Of a DNA stretch of 64,000 nucleotides, positions 32,916 to 46,734 are shown piece after piece. The DNA is taken from NCBI GenBank assembly GCA_963853835.1, contig OY970822.1, positions 10,355,501 to 10,419,500 on the forward strand, read 5' to 3'. The position numbers were made by a program, and so were the translations under genes. Each line of letters starts with the position of its first letter. Position 1 is the first letter of the stretch. Below the pieces are notes generated by a model. The model worked only from the letters and a program-made list of their open reading frames with translations. It made no database searches and was not told the DNA's origin. The DNA is from Calendula officinalis. Taxonomy: Eukaryota; Streptophyta; Magnoliopsida; Asterales; Asteraceae.

Positions 32916-34875
32916 ATCTCCCCCTATCTAATGATAACAAAACAATTACAAAGATAATTATGACATAAACAAAAAAAATACAGGCAGCAGAGTCTTCTTC
33001 TTCACTTTTTGTTGATTGATTCAAACTCATAGAAGACTTCTTTCTTTATATGGATGAACTCTTCTCTTTTCTTCAGTTCATCCTGCCTGTTGTTGAGCAC
33101 ATCAACTATCTTCTTTCTGAACCAAGAGTCCTCCTTCTTGGTTATCATCCATTTCAAACCCACAAGATGACTGATAGGGGCATTTGGTAAATCTGCTTCA
33201 GTGATAAAGCATTCCCTATCTTCCGGGTTAGTATACATATATCCAGAGGTTGGATATATGGTGCTCTTTTGATCCTGAAAGATTAGATTTGGAGGAACAT
33301 GGTATGAGTTAAAGATCCTGAAAGTGTTAAGGCACTCAGGCTTGTTGTTCTTTACAGCCTCAGTCATTACACTGAGTGCCCTATAGTCTGCTTGGTACAG
33401 AATGCCTTGTTCAAAGCATATAGCAGAAACAGCCTAGATTTCATCCATCATTACTTGGGCTTCAGAGGATCTTGATGGTAACTCCTTTATTAGTATGGCA
33501 ATCTTCACCCAGTCTTGGAGTCCCATATTCTGAATATCATGAAGAAAAATCTTCATGGGAGGACTGACTGGTCCAGTGCAGACTGCAACTATGGACTTGT
33601 CAACAGTTTTGACTTTTATTTTGTTGACATAGATGTTCAGCCAGCATATCTGCTTTACATTTAGGAATGATCTATTCCTCAGCATACTCATCCTGTTCTC
33701 CCTATATCTTGTTCTTTGAGCAACAATGTTCAAGTATTGTTGAAGGATTTCATCTCCTGTTCTTCTTATAGTGTGAGGTTTCCATGGAACATCTGCATCA
33801 GAATCAGTGTCAGTATCAGGATCTTCTTCCTTGATAGGGAAGAACTGTTGAGCCTCTTTTTCATCCTCAGTATCACCTGCAGTCTCCTTCTCAGTATCAT
33901 GCACAGATCTCCTTGGTCTTGTGATCAGAGGAGCTGGATCTAGTTCCTCACTAAATTCTGATGACATAACCACTTTTGTCATTCTTCTGGTGATTGGCCT
34001 TCTAGGAACTCTAGAAGGTCCTTCAGCTTGAGGATAAATTTGTTGTTTTGGAGGCTCTTCATCATCTGAGAATGATGAAGAGCTTTTTTTATTTGCTACA
34101 TCCAGTGCAAAGTTGAGAAAGTTCTGAGATGGCACTGGATGTTCATCTTCATCATCAGCAATAGGCCAGACAAAAGGCCTATAGACTATCATCTGCAAGT
34201 AATTTGGCTCTTGAGCGGGAGGCTCAATATCAACTTGCTGTGTTTGGTCAGTGGTAGTCTCCCCCTGAGCAGTTGGCTCAGATGGTTCTTCAAGTTGTTC
34301 CAAAACTGACCTCCCTCTTTGTCTTCTTCTCTCATACTGAAACCTAAGTGGTTCAGTATGAGGAGTTTGCTGATGTTGTTGTTGTTGTTGTGGAGGTTGA
34401 TCTTCATTCAATTTCCTTCTTTTCTCCCCCTGAGCAGATGGCTCAGGTTGATCAACCTCTTCTTCTCTTTATCTCTTCTCCCCCTTATTGTTATCATTTG
34501 AAGGGGAGGGAAGAGTTTCAGTATCACCACCTATGTCTCCTTGTTGATCATCAGGTGTTGGGGAGGGCATATGCTTAGTAGCAGCATCATGTTAACCCTC
34601 AGTATTAGCATTTGAGGGTGATCTTCTAGGCTCAGTATCATGGCCTCCTTCATCATTGTCATTATTGCCACCAAGTGGAGACTGTGGAGGTGGTGGAGGC
34701 TGTTGTTGTTGCTGAAGTAGTGCCACCGACTGCTTTAATTAGTCAATTTCATTACTCATTTCATCCATCGTGGCCAGAATAGTATTATGAGTATTCTGCA
34801 TGGCCAGGATTTGATTTAAGATTGTTTGTAGCGCCCCTTGTACTTCTTGAGACTGAGTGGCTTGTGCTCTATGTG

Positions 34876-37800
34876 TAGGGTTTCATTAACACTGATCGAC
34901 CACTTGGGTCAACCTCCTAGTATGCTTGGTTCGACCATACTGACCAAGAACATGAACTTGTTCTTGACCGGCTAAAACTAACTAGCTGATTTAATCCCTA
35001 ATGCGGAACTGGGATTAAACCTAATCCTTAAACCCTAAAGGATTGGGATGTTGGAAATCTAGATTAGGTTAACAAGAAAGAAACCTTGTACGAAGAACTC
35101 GAACACACACATACTTGTGTGTTCGTCGACTACTACCAAGAACCCTAGGGTTCTTGGTTCGACTTCGAACAAGAGGAAAGGAAGATGGAGTGTTCCATGA
35201 ATCATAGCTTAGATTAATGCTTAAGATAAGTCCACTGATGATGAACACGAAGAACGATCCTCTAGATGATCACTTGCAACGATCTTGGATCTTCGAAACT
35301 CGAAGAACACGAAGAACGAACGAAGAACACAAAGAGTTGTGTTCTTGATCTTGTGTTCGGCCGAAAATCGAAGGGGGGGGGGGGAAGGGATTTTCGTATG
35401 GTGATCAAGGGGTTTTAGGGTTACCCTAAGCCTCTTATTTATATACAAATAAGTTACGCTTAGAACCCTTCTAGTTTAATTAATATTAGAACTTTAATTA
35501 AACTTCCTTTTATCGTTTCCATCCCTTATAGTTTAACTAGTTTATTATTGTTGCACTTAACCATCAAATGTCTTGTATTAACACACTATAATTTTGGTAC
35601 CCATATACACGAAATTATACACTTGTATTTATACTTTTAATAGTTAATTATATAATAACCTTTATATAATTTATACAACAATATTATCCAATTACTATAT
35701 GATTTAATAGCTTTAAATCATATCATGGATAACCTTTAATTAACACATTGTATATTTACTCAACTACTAAATGTATAACTACTTGTATTAATTAGTTAGT
35801 TAAACTAATCTAGTAATAAGTTAAACTTAACTTAATACTTAACTGATTCATAATGACTATTATGAATCATTCCTCTTCGTAGTATCGTTGCATAACTTGC
35901 TCGTATTACATGTACTCACCGGTGTGACCCTTAAGTGTTTCGTAGGTATGGATGTATCATCATAGGTTGACTAACTGTGCACATAATTCCTTCAGACTCC
36001 CACTTGTGCAAGTTTGTAACCTTTGTCTTAATGATACGAGCTACAGTGGTCTTCTAGATGGGCATGTAGGTAACCAACCCCATAAAAACAGCTTATGTAA
36101 CCCTTGGTATAGCTTTATGAAAAACTCTTAATAGCGTCTACTAGTAAAGAACACACTGTCTTTACTTCTTGGGTAACGTTGTTAGGCTTATCCCTTGCAG
36201 CACGATATTTGTGATAATGAATACGAGCATGGTAAAAATTATCAACTCCTGTATTCGAAATCATTTTATGACTTCTTGATTCAAACTGCTGTGATAAACG
36301 ACAAAGAACAGATCAGTTCGTTTGGGCACGGCCGTGCACTTGCCAGTTTCTTATCAAGTCAAAGGACCTATAAATATCTCTCCTAAAAAAAGGAGGTGCA
36401 ATTACCATCTTGTATATTTCGATTTAAAATACAACTTCCTTTGTACCCAGTATCGCCTCGTATGACAAACGTATTTCAGAATTGTCTGAGTTGAACCAAA
36501 GCACATTAGTCATTGTATCATAAACCAAATACCTCAGGCTTAAGGAGAATCCTAGTGAACAATACTTTTGAACTTTTCAACCACGAAGTATTGTCACGGT
36601 GGTCAATCCAATATTCGTTGAGCCTCCAACAGAATATCACCGATATTTGGTTTACACAAAACTTGTGTAGCTATCTTCGAAGAACTTCGAATCTACCACC
36701 AAATATCGCGATGACGTTAACGTCCCATCGAGGTTCCCACCTAGACGAGTAGTCACGGATTTTTGTATCTTTTTGAATAAATAGACTTTTATTCATGGAT
36801 GGTGTAAAACGTACAAAGTCTGAATAAAAATGATACTAACTCATGTATTATTACTCACTTGACATAGATACTGAATTATTACTGGATCATTACTTATTCC
36901 TTTCGTTTGTGTTGATTACTTAATGATTCTTACAAACTTAGTTGTATCTTTATCACTAAACCAATCATTTCTATTAAACTAAAGACATAAGACGAGTATT
37001 TAGGAATACTTTTACTTTTGTCTTTGCTAGATATTGTTCTTGCAACAATCTAGAACATATTCTAGTCTTGCCTTTTATGTAATTCGGTAAACATAGGAGG
37101 ATTGGAAATTAACTCCTTAGTTTCTTGAATTCATAAAATTATCCTTGTATCTAAAGCTTTTTTAGTTACTTGATTTGTAGATATTCTTACTAGTTAAAGA
37201 AATTTCCTTAAATGATTGTGTTATCCACTAAAGTGTTAAACAACCTATTAGATATGCAATAATTAATCACAAGACTTGTGATCACGCTATTAGGTTTGCA
37301 ATAATCTAATCAACGATCATTTATTATTTCTCTTAACTCTTTGGCTAACGACTTGGTAAAACCTTGTTGTTAATGTCTTACTAACTTACTGAATTCACTA
37401 ACATCTTTAATGAATTACGTTAGTCTTAGCTCCCATTTACTTTTATGGAACTTAAGCATCTCTTAAACTACTACTTTGACCTAGTCAATAACTTGTAGTT
37501 CAATCTTTTAAGAATTCTATAATTAAGATCATCCTTTGGATTTGCGAATATCCAACATTCTTGTTTAGGGAATTATGATCTTTATTGATTACTGTATCTA
37601 ACAAGTATGAGACACTTGAAATGATACTATCAATTCTTAAACACATTAGTATTCTTTTAAGAATCTTATTTAATGCCAAAGTCATCACTTGGATTTGTCA
37701 AATATCCATTATTCCTATTAGGGAATTATGACTTGATTAAATATTGTATTTATTACAAGTATAAAAGACTTGCAATAATACCATTTAATTCTTAAATACT

Positions 37801-38215
37801 TTAATATAGTTTGTCCCTTTTAAGAGTCATTTAATGTCTAAGTCATTTTACTTGGATTAACCGAATATCCAATTATTCCTATTAGGGAATTATGACTTCA
37901 TTAAATCCTTTACTACAAGTATAAGAGACTTGTAATAATACTCTTAAAGTCTGTCTTGATTATATCTAATATAATCATACTATATAAATACTAATATTTT
38001 AAAACTTTCTATCATAAGTAATGACTATTACTTAAGATGTTTTAACTAAGTTCAATAACTCTTGAACCTTATGCTTCCATAAAACTCTTAAATACTTTCA
38101 TTAGAAAAACTTTCTAATTACTAGTATCTAAATACCTTGAGCTATCAAGACATTATTTATACAACAATCAGTATAGGATATGTCAGTATAGGATAAGATG
38201 TTTTAACTAAGTTTA
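34876..38215. mobile_element. Foreign segment inserted in the Copia-1 intron
   Basis: Copia-2 has a 687-bp intron here; Copia-1 has about 4 kb. The left edge is sharp (…CTCTATG then TGTAGGGTTTCATTAAC); the right edge is less clear, homology to Copia-2 resuming at ATAGCATGTGT (about 38216). The segment is non-coding. It has a 12-base G-run (35370-35382), a stretch with GACTCCCACTTGTGCAA (35995) of the kind seen in plant LTR elements, and a ~160-bp tandem repeat (37500-37960). It could be a non-autonomous LTR element or fragment; no TSD was seen, and part of exon 2 is missing. Confidence 0.55.
37500..37965. repeat. ~160-bp tandem repeat, three diverged copies
   Basis: The landmark GGATTT/A...GAATATCCAA...ATTCCTATTAGGGAATTATGA recurs near 37537, 37693 and 37855, each followed by ACAAGTAT(A/G)AGAGACTTG and TCTTAAA. 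Copies differ by many substitutions, so the array is old. Confidence 0.7.
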
Positions 38216-38711
38216 ATAGCATGTGTTAGAAGTGTGTAGTAAAAGTGAGTGTGAATATTTGAGTAGCTCAGTATAGGATATGTCACATTTACTAAAAGGT
38301 TTTGGTTTGGGAAATCGAAGCCTGAGATGTGCTTCTTGTTATTTTCAATGTTTATCACTCGGTATCAGAGTGATAACAGAAATGTGGCTAAAACCCATGG
38401 AAATTTTTTGGCTAATGTGGCTTAAAAGGTTTGTGATCATTTCTTGAATTATGTGACCCTACTCAAAAATAAGTTGGACATAAGTCAAGCAGCACCAGTG
38501 GGTGTCAGTATGACATCAACCACCATTGTCGCTTTAAATGTTGAGACAACTGTAGACTGACAATGATCATATAAGTGCTCAGTGTATGAATTTTGCATTG
38601 CAGCAGTGGGCTAACTATGTTGGCCATAATAGGATATATATTTGAAAGTTCATTTGAGACTTTGGTCAGTATTGAGTTGGTACTAGCCAATACTTAGTCT
38701 CTATTTGGGAA

Positions 38712-38713
<2 letters not shown>

Positions 38714-38798
<85 letters not shown>
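38714..38798. repeat. (AT)~42 microsatellite in the Copia-1 intron
   Basis: Lies just inside the intron near the donor of the env-position gene. The same place in Copia-2 (about 53796-53808) has only about six AT units. Confidence 0.95.
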
Positions 38799-38804
<6 letters not shown>

Positions 38805-40468
38805 TTAGAACATTATAGAAATTCATACCTGAGACTTTGTCAGACTCCCTTCGAGCATCTGCAGAGGGCGGTGCTGGATCATCTGTATGTTGATTGGAGG
38901 CACCAGCACCTTCAGGAGCCACTTCTCTTCTATCATGAGCACCTTCCAGTATATGTTGCTCAAACTGAATCTCCACATCAAGAGGAACATGAGGTTCCTC
39001 AATTTGTTGAGCAATGTGTTCGGGTTCAGGACCTGGAAGGTCAGCGGTGGCTGCAACTAGACTTTGTGCTTGAAGAGATGCAGTCAAAGATGGAACATGA
39101 GTGGGTTGCACCTCTTCTGATGATAAAGTGCCCATTATCACTCGGGATAAGTTTCTTCTTCTTCTTCTTAGGACACAGGGCTGCACTTCTGTGGACTCAG
39201 TATCAGAATCTGATGCAGTATGAGGAGCATCAGGATCCTGTTCAATTTGAGGAATATGTGGTGGTTCTTGTGCTTGATCTGGTTGAGCATCCACCATCTC
39301 AACATCTTCAGCATCATTCCCACCATCACCACTATCATCATCATTATCATCATCATCATCATCATTTTCTGATCCAGTATCAGAATTATCATCATTTTCT
39401 TCATCATTAATGTGTGCCTGCACTATAGCCCACATAGAGTGACTCAGTACATGCTCTCCTTCCCTTCGCCTGTAAAAATATATCTTCTCATGTAAGGGAG
39501 GAAGATCTGCTCTTGGACTATTAAATTCATCATAAACATGAGCAGGAATGGCACTCTGGAAGATGAGATATAGAAATCTGCAGAAAGGGACATTGAATTC
39601 TCTGGTTGAAGCCCTAACCAGAGAAGCTAGTTCGTTGAATATCAATCTAGCATAATCAATATCACGACCATAGTACATGGCATGAACAATCTACATCCCA
39701 AAATCATTGATTTGGTCCAAAGCCCCAGTCCTGTGGGTCATACACCTAATGAGTGTGGAAATTAGAACACCCAACATTGGACCAAATTCATTCCTTTAAA
39801 TTATTCCCGTGGTTCCTCTGCGTCCAATAAAAGGTAATACTGAGCGAGCCTCTGTTCGATCAACAAAAGGCTCATACTGAGCTTGAGCGGGTAGTCTTAG
39901 TGTTTCCCTAATAATAGCTGTTGAAACAAAAGCTCTTCGTTGATCTCGGACAACCCAACCGGTAATCATGTCCGGAGAGTCAAGTTTTGCAGAGTACCAG
40001 AATTCACATAGCATCTCTGGATATATTGCTCGAGGAGATAGAATCAATGCTTGAGTGATTGGACAGTGCTTCAAGTATGTAACTATGTGAGTGAATTCAG
40101 GGCACGCCCACGCCTGAGGAATATTGAAATTTGCAGTAATATTGTTCCTCGCGAACTTAGGAAGTTCATCCTTCCGAAATTGAGTAGTCGGTCCAACCTC
40201 CGGTGCAACGAATCGATAGTTGGCCATCTGTGATTAAGATTAAGAATTGCTTGCAAGAAAAGTGTAAATTTGTTAATCGCATAGAGTAATCGAATAAGAA
40301 AGATTGAAATAACTGTTAGAAAGTTTTAAATGAAAAGAAAAACGGTGATTGAAATAACTGTTAGAAACTTTTAAATGAAAAGAAAAACGGTTATTTTTAC
40401 TTAATTTATCGATAATTATGGTATTGAGAAGTAAAAACAGCTGAAATGACAGCATTATCCTGTTCCAA

Positions 40469-40502
40469 CGGTAACTTTCTTATTAAGAAAGGTTACCGTT
40501 GG
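40469..40502. promoter_or_regulatory. Hairpin between pol and env-position gene (Copia-1)
   Basis: AACGGTAACTTTCTT then ATT then AAGAAAGGTTACCGTT: a 15-bp stem with one bulged G. An equivalent hairpin is at 55420-55453 in Copia-2. Confidence 0.7.
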
Positions 40503-40715
40503 AGAGTATGAGGATTAAAATCAGGTTTACTACTCCAGGACTCCAATACCGAGTAAAAAAAATAAATTATAAAAAATATTAAAAACATTTAATTTAATCT
40601 GTAAATTAATGAAAAATAAAAATTATCTAATTTTGATGAATCAGATGAGTGATACTGAGCGGATCAGTATTAGCACCATAACTGAGCTGTCAGTATCAGA
40701 AAAATTTAAGGAAAA

Positions 40716-43700
40716 TTAAGGATTCAGCATACCCAATTGCCCTAATAAATACATAAACCTTTCCTCAAAGAGAGGTTCAGTAAAGACATCGGCCAATTGG
40801 TCATCTGTTGGGACAAAATCTACCTCAACCTTACCCTTTTCCACATTATCTCGAATAAAGCGGTGTCTGATATTAATGTGCTTTATTCTTGAGTGATGGA
40901 CTGGGTTTTCAGTGATAGCAATAGCACTCTTGTTATCACAATGAATAGGTGTCTTCTGAAAATTGAACTCATAGTCCATGAGTTGATACTGCATCCATAA
41001 GAGTTGAGCACAACAACTTCCTGCAGCAACATATTCTGCTTCTGTTATGGAAGTTGCTACTGAGTTTTGCTTCTTGGATGACCAACCAACTAGTCTACCA
41101 CCGAGGAATTGACATCCCCCACTTGTACTTTTTCTATCCAACCTGCAACCTGCAAAATCTGCATCCGTATAGCCTTCAAGGTCAAAGTTTGAGTCTTTGG
41201 GATACCAAAGACCCATGTTAGGAGTACCTGAAAGATATCTAAAAATGCGCTTAACAGCTTTCATATGTGATTCTTTAGGATCAGCCTGATACCGAGCACA
41301 CAAGCATGTTGCAAACATGATATCAGGCCTGCTAGCTGTTAAGTAAAGTAAAGAACCAATCATACCTCTGTATGTGAATTGACATACTGGTTTACCAGTT
41401 TCATCTCTACTTATTTTATCCTGAGTACCCATAGGAGTGTGCATGGAAGATAATTTTTCAAATTTGTATTTCTTTAGCTTGTCATGCACATACTTACTTT
41501 GATTTATAAAAGTGTCATCAGGCTTTTGATGAACTTGTAAACCAAGAAAGTAAGTAAGTTCACCCATCATACTCGTCTGATACTGAGATGACATTATCTT
41601 AGCAAACCAGTCACACATTGACTTGTCAGTGGAGCCAAAGATAATATCATCTACATATATCTGAATAAGTAAGATGTCAGAACCTTTCCTTTTTGAAAAT
41701 AATGTTGTCAATTTTACCTCTTATAAATTTATTTTCAATTAATTACTCAGACAGGGTATCATACCAGGCTCTTGGAGCTTGTTTGAGCCCATATAGAGCT
41801 TTATCAAGCTTGAAAACATAATTAGGAAATTTAGGATCAACAAAACCTGGTGGTTTTTTAACATAAACTTCCTCTTGTAGTTTTCCATTGAGAAAAGCAC
41901 TCTTGACATCCATCTGATAAACTTTGAAGTTCTTGAAAGCTGCATATGCAAGATACAGCCTAATAGCTTCAATTCTTGCAACTAGTGCAAACGTTTCATC
42001 ATAGTCAATGCCTTCTTCTTGCATGTAACCCTGAGCAACCAGTCTTGCTTTGCTTCTAATGACAACACTATCCTTGTCCATCTTGTTTCTGAACACCCAC
42101 TTAGTACCAATAATAGTTTTGCCAGCAGGGGGTGGTACTAAGTTCCAAACTTTGTTCCTCTCAAACTCTGTAAGTTCTTCTTGCATAGCTTCTACCCAGT
42201 CTTAATCTAATAAAGCTTCATCAGCTTTCTTTGGTTCCATGGTAGATAGGAATCTTGAAAAGAAGCAAAAGTTTGCAGTTGCTTGGGGTTCAAAATCTAA
42301 CTTTCTTCTTGTTTGAACAGCTTGTTCAATAGGACCAATGATATTAGAATGTGGATGAACTCTGTGTTCCCTTAGATTGTTTCCTAAGGGAGCATTTGAA
42401 GCAAGGTCAACAATATCTTGTTGTACTGATGTGTTGTCTGCCTGATACTGAGCTGAATTCTGGTCAGTATTAGACAGTTCAGGTTGCCGTTCTTCTTGAT
42501 TTTGCAGATCTGAGGTGGATTTTTGAGAAGTACTGGAAGATTCACCTTCTAAATAGATGGAGTTGTTCAGATCAATTATTGGGAACTCAGTATTGAGGTT
42601 CTCAGATATGGGAACCTCAGTATTTGTTGCATTTGAGTTATGTAAAGTTCTGACTTGATCAATATCACTCATACCATGATCAACATAGTATGGGTGAGAC
42701 TTGGGCTGTTCAGCAATTGAGTTCTCTGGATTGCATAGAATGTCTATACCACCAATGTCTTCTTTTGTTGAGGTAGAATGCACATCCTGATCTTCATCAA
42801 AAGTGACATGAATGGATTCTACAATCATCTTAGTTGAGATGACATACACTCTGAAAGCTTTAGAGTGTGGAGAGTAGCCCATGAACGCACCTTCATTTAC
42901 ATTGGGAGCAAATTTGTTGAGATTTTGTTTAGTACTGAGTACATAACATTTACTCCCAAAGATGTGGAAGTATTCCACATTTGGAACCTTGCCATAATAT
43001 AACTCATAAGGAGTCTTTTGATGTCTCTGGACTATTGTAACTCTGTTCTGAGTAAAATTTGCACAGTTTACAGCTTCTACCCAGAAGCTCAGTGCCCAGT
43101 CCATCATGGCATAACAGAGTTCTTGCAGCTTCTATTAGTGTTCTATTCTTCCTTTCTACAACACCATTTTGTTGTGGTGTGTAGGCTGCAGAGAAGTTTT
43201 GCACGATTCCTTTTTCTTCACAGAAATCTGCTAATACTGAGTTCTTAAACTCAGTACCATGGTCACTCCTTAGTTGCTTGACGTTGTTGCCTTTCTGAAG
43301 TTCTTCTCTTTTGATAAAGGCAATGATTTCTGTGGTTGCATCTGATTTGGTCTTGAGAAAGATGACCCAAGTATATCTTGAGTATTCATCAACCAAGACT
43401 AAAGTATAGATCTTTTTGGCCAATGATGGTGTATTGATGGGGCCAAAAAGATCCATATGTATCATTGTAAGAGGTTCATTTATAGAATGGTTGACTTTGG
43501 ACTTGAATGAACTCTTCTTCTGCTTGCCCATTTCACATGCTGAGCATAACTTATCTTTAGAGTAAGTAATAGTGGGCAACCCTCTCACCAGCTTCTTCAT
43601 ACTTAGCTCATTAATATTTCTGAAATTTATATGAGAGAGTTTCTTAAGCCACAACCAGTTCAGTTCTGGCTTGACTTTAGAAAGCAGGCAAACACGAATA

Positions 43701-44071
43701 ATAGGATCTAGTTCAGACAGGTTGACCACATACACATCTTTTTCTCTTCTAGCAATGAGTACAGGTTGCCCTTTATCATTGTAGATGATTCCTGCAGTCT
43801 TCCTGAAGCGAGCTTCATTGTCATCATCACACATCTGGCTGATACTGAGCAGATTGTGTTTAAGACCCTCTACATAGGCAACTCTTTTAAAAGTTATGTT
43901 GCCTGCCTTGATTACTCCATACCCTCTAGTTTTTCCAACTGAATCATCTCCAAACTTGACCGAAGGACCTTTCTCTGGTGTATAGTTTAGAAGGTACTCC
44001 ATACTGCCAGTCATGTGTCTTGAGCAACCACTATCTAAGTACCATTTTCTGTCACCCTGCACAAGACACAA
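40716..44071 (-). pseudogene. pol of Copia-1 (protease, integrase, RT, RNase H), broken
   Basis: Same order as the intact Copia-2 pol: protease DSGCS, integrase HHCC and DDE core, reverse transcriptase with YVDD, RNase H. Visible breaks: a frame change in the integrase region (about 43090-43110), an in-frame stop near 42202, another near 41743 with a frame change by 41711. Similarity to Copia-2 stays high in every piece, so decay is recent relative to the family. Confidence 0.9.
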
Positions 44072-44098
44072 AAATTATGATTAGTTCTTTTTAGGAAC

Positions 44099-46637
44099 TC
44101 ATTTTTGAATGGGACCTTTGGTAGGAGAAACAAATTTAGACTTGATCTCTGTAGTTGAAGAGGCCGGTATCACTTCAGGAGAAACCTTAGAGGTTTTCCT
44201 TGGTGATACTGACTTAGTTTCTCTCCTTTTCTTTGGTACTGAGTACCTAGGACTTGAGAGATCAGTCCAGCATTCATCTCCTTTATGTCTAGTATGATGA
44301 CATCTATAATATTTTCTAGGTCTGTTTCTGAACATATTTTCATAAGGTATTTTAGAAAACTGTTAAACTTTTGGTAGATCAGTATGAGTAAGTTTTGCAA
44401 ACTTTTGAGTTAATACTTTGATCTGATCACCAATAGATTTTAAAATGTTATTTTTGTCAACTTTTATTGGTGTTTTAATATTGTTTTTTGAGTGGTTTAA
44501 TAGGAGATGGATCTGGTTTCTTTTTATTTGGCAAAGACGTATTTTTATTATTTGATTTCTTGTTTTTGCCACTAGAAGATCCTGATGAAGTTGATTTTTT
44601 ATTATCATGTTTTACAACTTTAACAGGTTCTTTAGATTCTTGAGTACTTGACTTTTCTGTTCCTGCAACTTCAATATTAGATAAAACACTAGGAGTAGAA
44701 GTAGTTTTATTTTCATTATATATCTCAAAAGTAGTTGTATTAAATAATAATTCGAATGGAGGAACAACAGATGTATCATACTGCACAACTTCGAGGTCAG
44801 TATCAGAAATTTCCTTTGCAGGAAATTCAATATTGAGTTCTTGTAGTTCAGTATAACACTTTGAACAGATGGAAGGACCAATTGGTTTATCAGAAATAAT
44901 TTTATCCTCATCATCTGACTCAGTTTTACATCCAACTTCACAAAAGGTTTTTGCTTTTACAAACTGAATAGGGTTCATATCAGAAAATTCTTCAAATAAA
45001 TCAGCAAAATTGTTTCTATTTTTTAACTGAGGATCAACACCAAGTGCAGCCCTCACATTTTCTGGAAATTGTTGATTTAGACATTTATTTCATTTAATAG
45101 ATGCATTTCCCTAAGATTTACACTGGTTTTCAAATTTTTCTTTTTATAATTTGTGTAAATGAGCTTTATTAGCTAATCTTTGGTTAATGTCTTGTAAGTT
45201 TAAAAAATTTAATTCTAAATCTTTAAATTTTGCTAATTTATCTAAATGTTCATTATTTACCCTTTCAAGTTTAAGAATTGTTAATTTTAAAGCTTTTTCT
45301 TTCTGTACTAAAGTTTTAAGATCAACAATCATATACTCAAAAATCTTTTCTTTTTCATTCACTGAATAAGTTTGAAAGGAACTCACCTTGTACAACTGAG
45401 TGGAATCCCAATCAGAATGAACACTCATCCTCTCAGCTTCTTTAATATCCTTTTCAAATGAGCTCTTCAAAACATCTTCAGTGAAAACCATAAAAGCTTT
45501 GTTTTCAACTTCTTCCTCATCATCACTAAGCTCTTCATCCATCCAAGCTTCAGAGTAAAGTGCTTGATGAGGTGCTCCATTCCCTGCTGCATTCTTGCCT
45601 TTGCTCCAGTTTTTGAGCTTGACATACTTGTCTCTATACCGTTTAGCTCGGTATGCAATCTTGTCATTCTGATCAGTTTCAGTTGACTTAGTATGACAAT
45701 TAGCAGCAATGTGTCCAGGCTTTCCACACCTATAGCAAAGACCTGATCTTGGGTCAGTATTGGAAGAGCTAACACCAAGCCTCTTCTTCTTCAACTGATC
45801 CAGCTTCATAGACATAAGAGCCATTTTGGTTTCAAGCTCCTCTGCCTCAGCATCAGCAAGATCAACCTCTGGTTCTTCAGGCTCAGTCACAGTATTTGCC
45901 CGTTGCACAACTAAAGCCATGCCAGTGGAAGACTTGTCAGTTTTCTTCCAGTTGATCAGTCTTGCATCATTATTCTCCCCATGATTCAACATTAGACCAT
46001 ACAAAGTTTTAAGAGTGTATGAGTCAATGTTGTTAGCAGCATTGACAGAGTTTGTCATATCAAGAAACTGTTGAGGGAGACTATCCAGAAACTTTTGAAC
46101 AAGTTCTCCTTCTTCCTTCACAATTCCTACACTGGTGAGATCATGGATAACAGTATTGAACCTGTTATAGAGAGTGGTGATGTCTTCATTTGGACTTGAG
46201 AAGAAGTTTTCATATTTCCTCCTCATGTTGCTTTTTCTTTGCAACTTCACCTTAGGTGTGCCTTCATAGGTGACTGATAGGCTATCCCACTTAGCCTTTG
46301 CTGTTGGCAATTTCATAATTGCATTCAGTATTTCTTTGGTAACAGCATTACCAATCACCCCCTTTGCTCTGGAGTCTAAACTGTACAACTGACGATCAGT
46401 ATCAGTCCATGTATGCTTCAATTAATGAACTGTTCTTGTGCTCTCAGGAGCATCATCAGTAGCTGCAACGGGTTCCACAGTTTGTGGAATGATGGGACCA
46501 TCATTCAGCACAGTGAGCATCTCATGATGAATAGATTCAAGATACCACTGAGCTTTTAGCTTCCGTTGATGGAAATCTTTTCCATCAAAGATAGGTAGTC
46601 CCTTTCCAGACATAACTGGTGAAACTATGGTAGACAT
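44099..46637 (-). pseudogene. gag of Copia-1, broken
   Basis: UBN2-type Copia Gag. An in-frame TAA (46422) splits the N-terminus; several stops follow between 45144 and 45056; the frame resumes to 44475 and then 44335-44099. The first CCHC zinc knuckle (about 45730) is intact; in the second (about 44300) the first Cys is replaced by Tyr and a Gly by Arg. The ORF ends at a TGA shared with Copia-2. Confidence 0.88.
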
Positions 46638-46720
46638 TTTTGATTTTGAGTTTGAGAGGGATAGATATATGGAATGACTGCCAGGGTAATAAATCGACTA
46701 AATAAGAGTTTATTTAGCCT

Positions 46721-46732
46721 GCTCTGATACCA
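46721..46732 (-). other. PBS of Copia-1 (initiator tRNA-Met type)
   Basis: TGGTATCAGAGC on the minus strand, two bases after the 5' LTR. This is the standard Copia PBS complementary to the 3' end of initiator methionine tRNA. Confidence 0.9.
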
Positions 46733-46734
46733 GT

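Larger units (their letters stand above)
33002..40227 (-). pseudogene. Env-position gene of Copia-1, broken and disrupted
   Basis: Counterpart of the Copia-2 gene at 51330-55220. Exon 1 runs from the ATG at 40227 to a GTATGA donor after 38829, with in-frame stops at about 39796 and 39691. The second exon runs from about 34875 to 33002 with several stops (for example 33434) and has lost its first few codons and its splice acceptor to a ~3.3-kb foreign segment. The same acidic and Glu/Asp/Ser-rich middle, coiled-coil start of exon 2 and basic C-terminal domain can be followed. No transmembrane segment was found, so env-like refers to position only. Confidence 0.75.

Noticed and set aside
38871..39410. 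179-codon plus-strand frame with His-rich end
   Set aside because: Antisense to the acidic, GAT-rich region of the Copia-1 third gene; His run is the complement of an Asp run.
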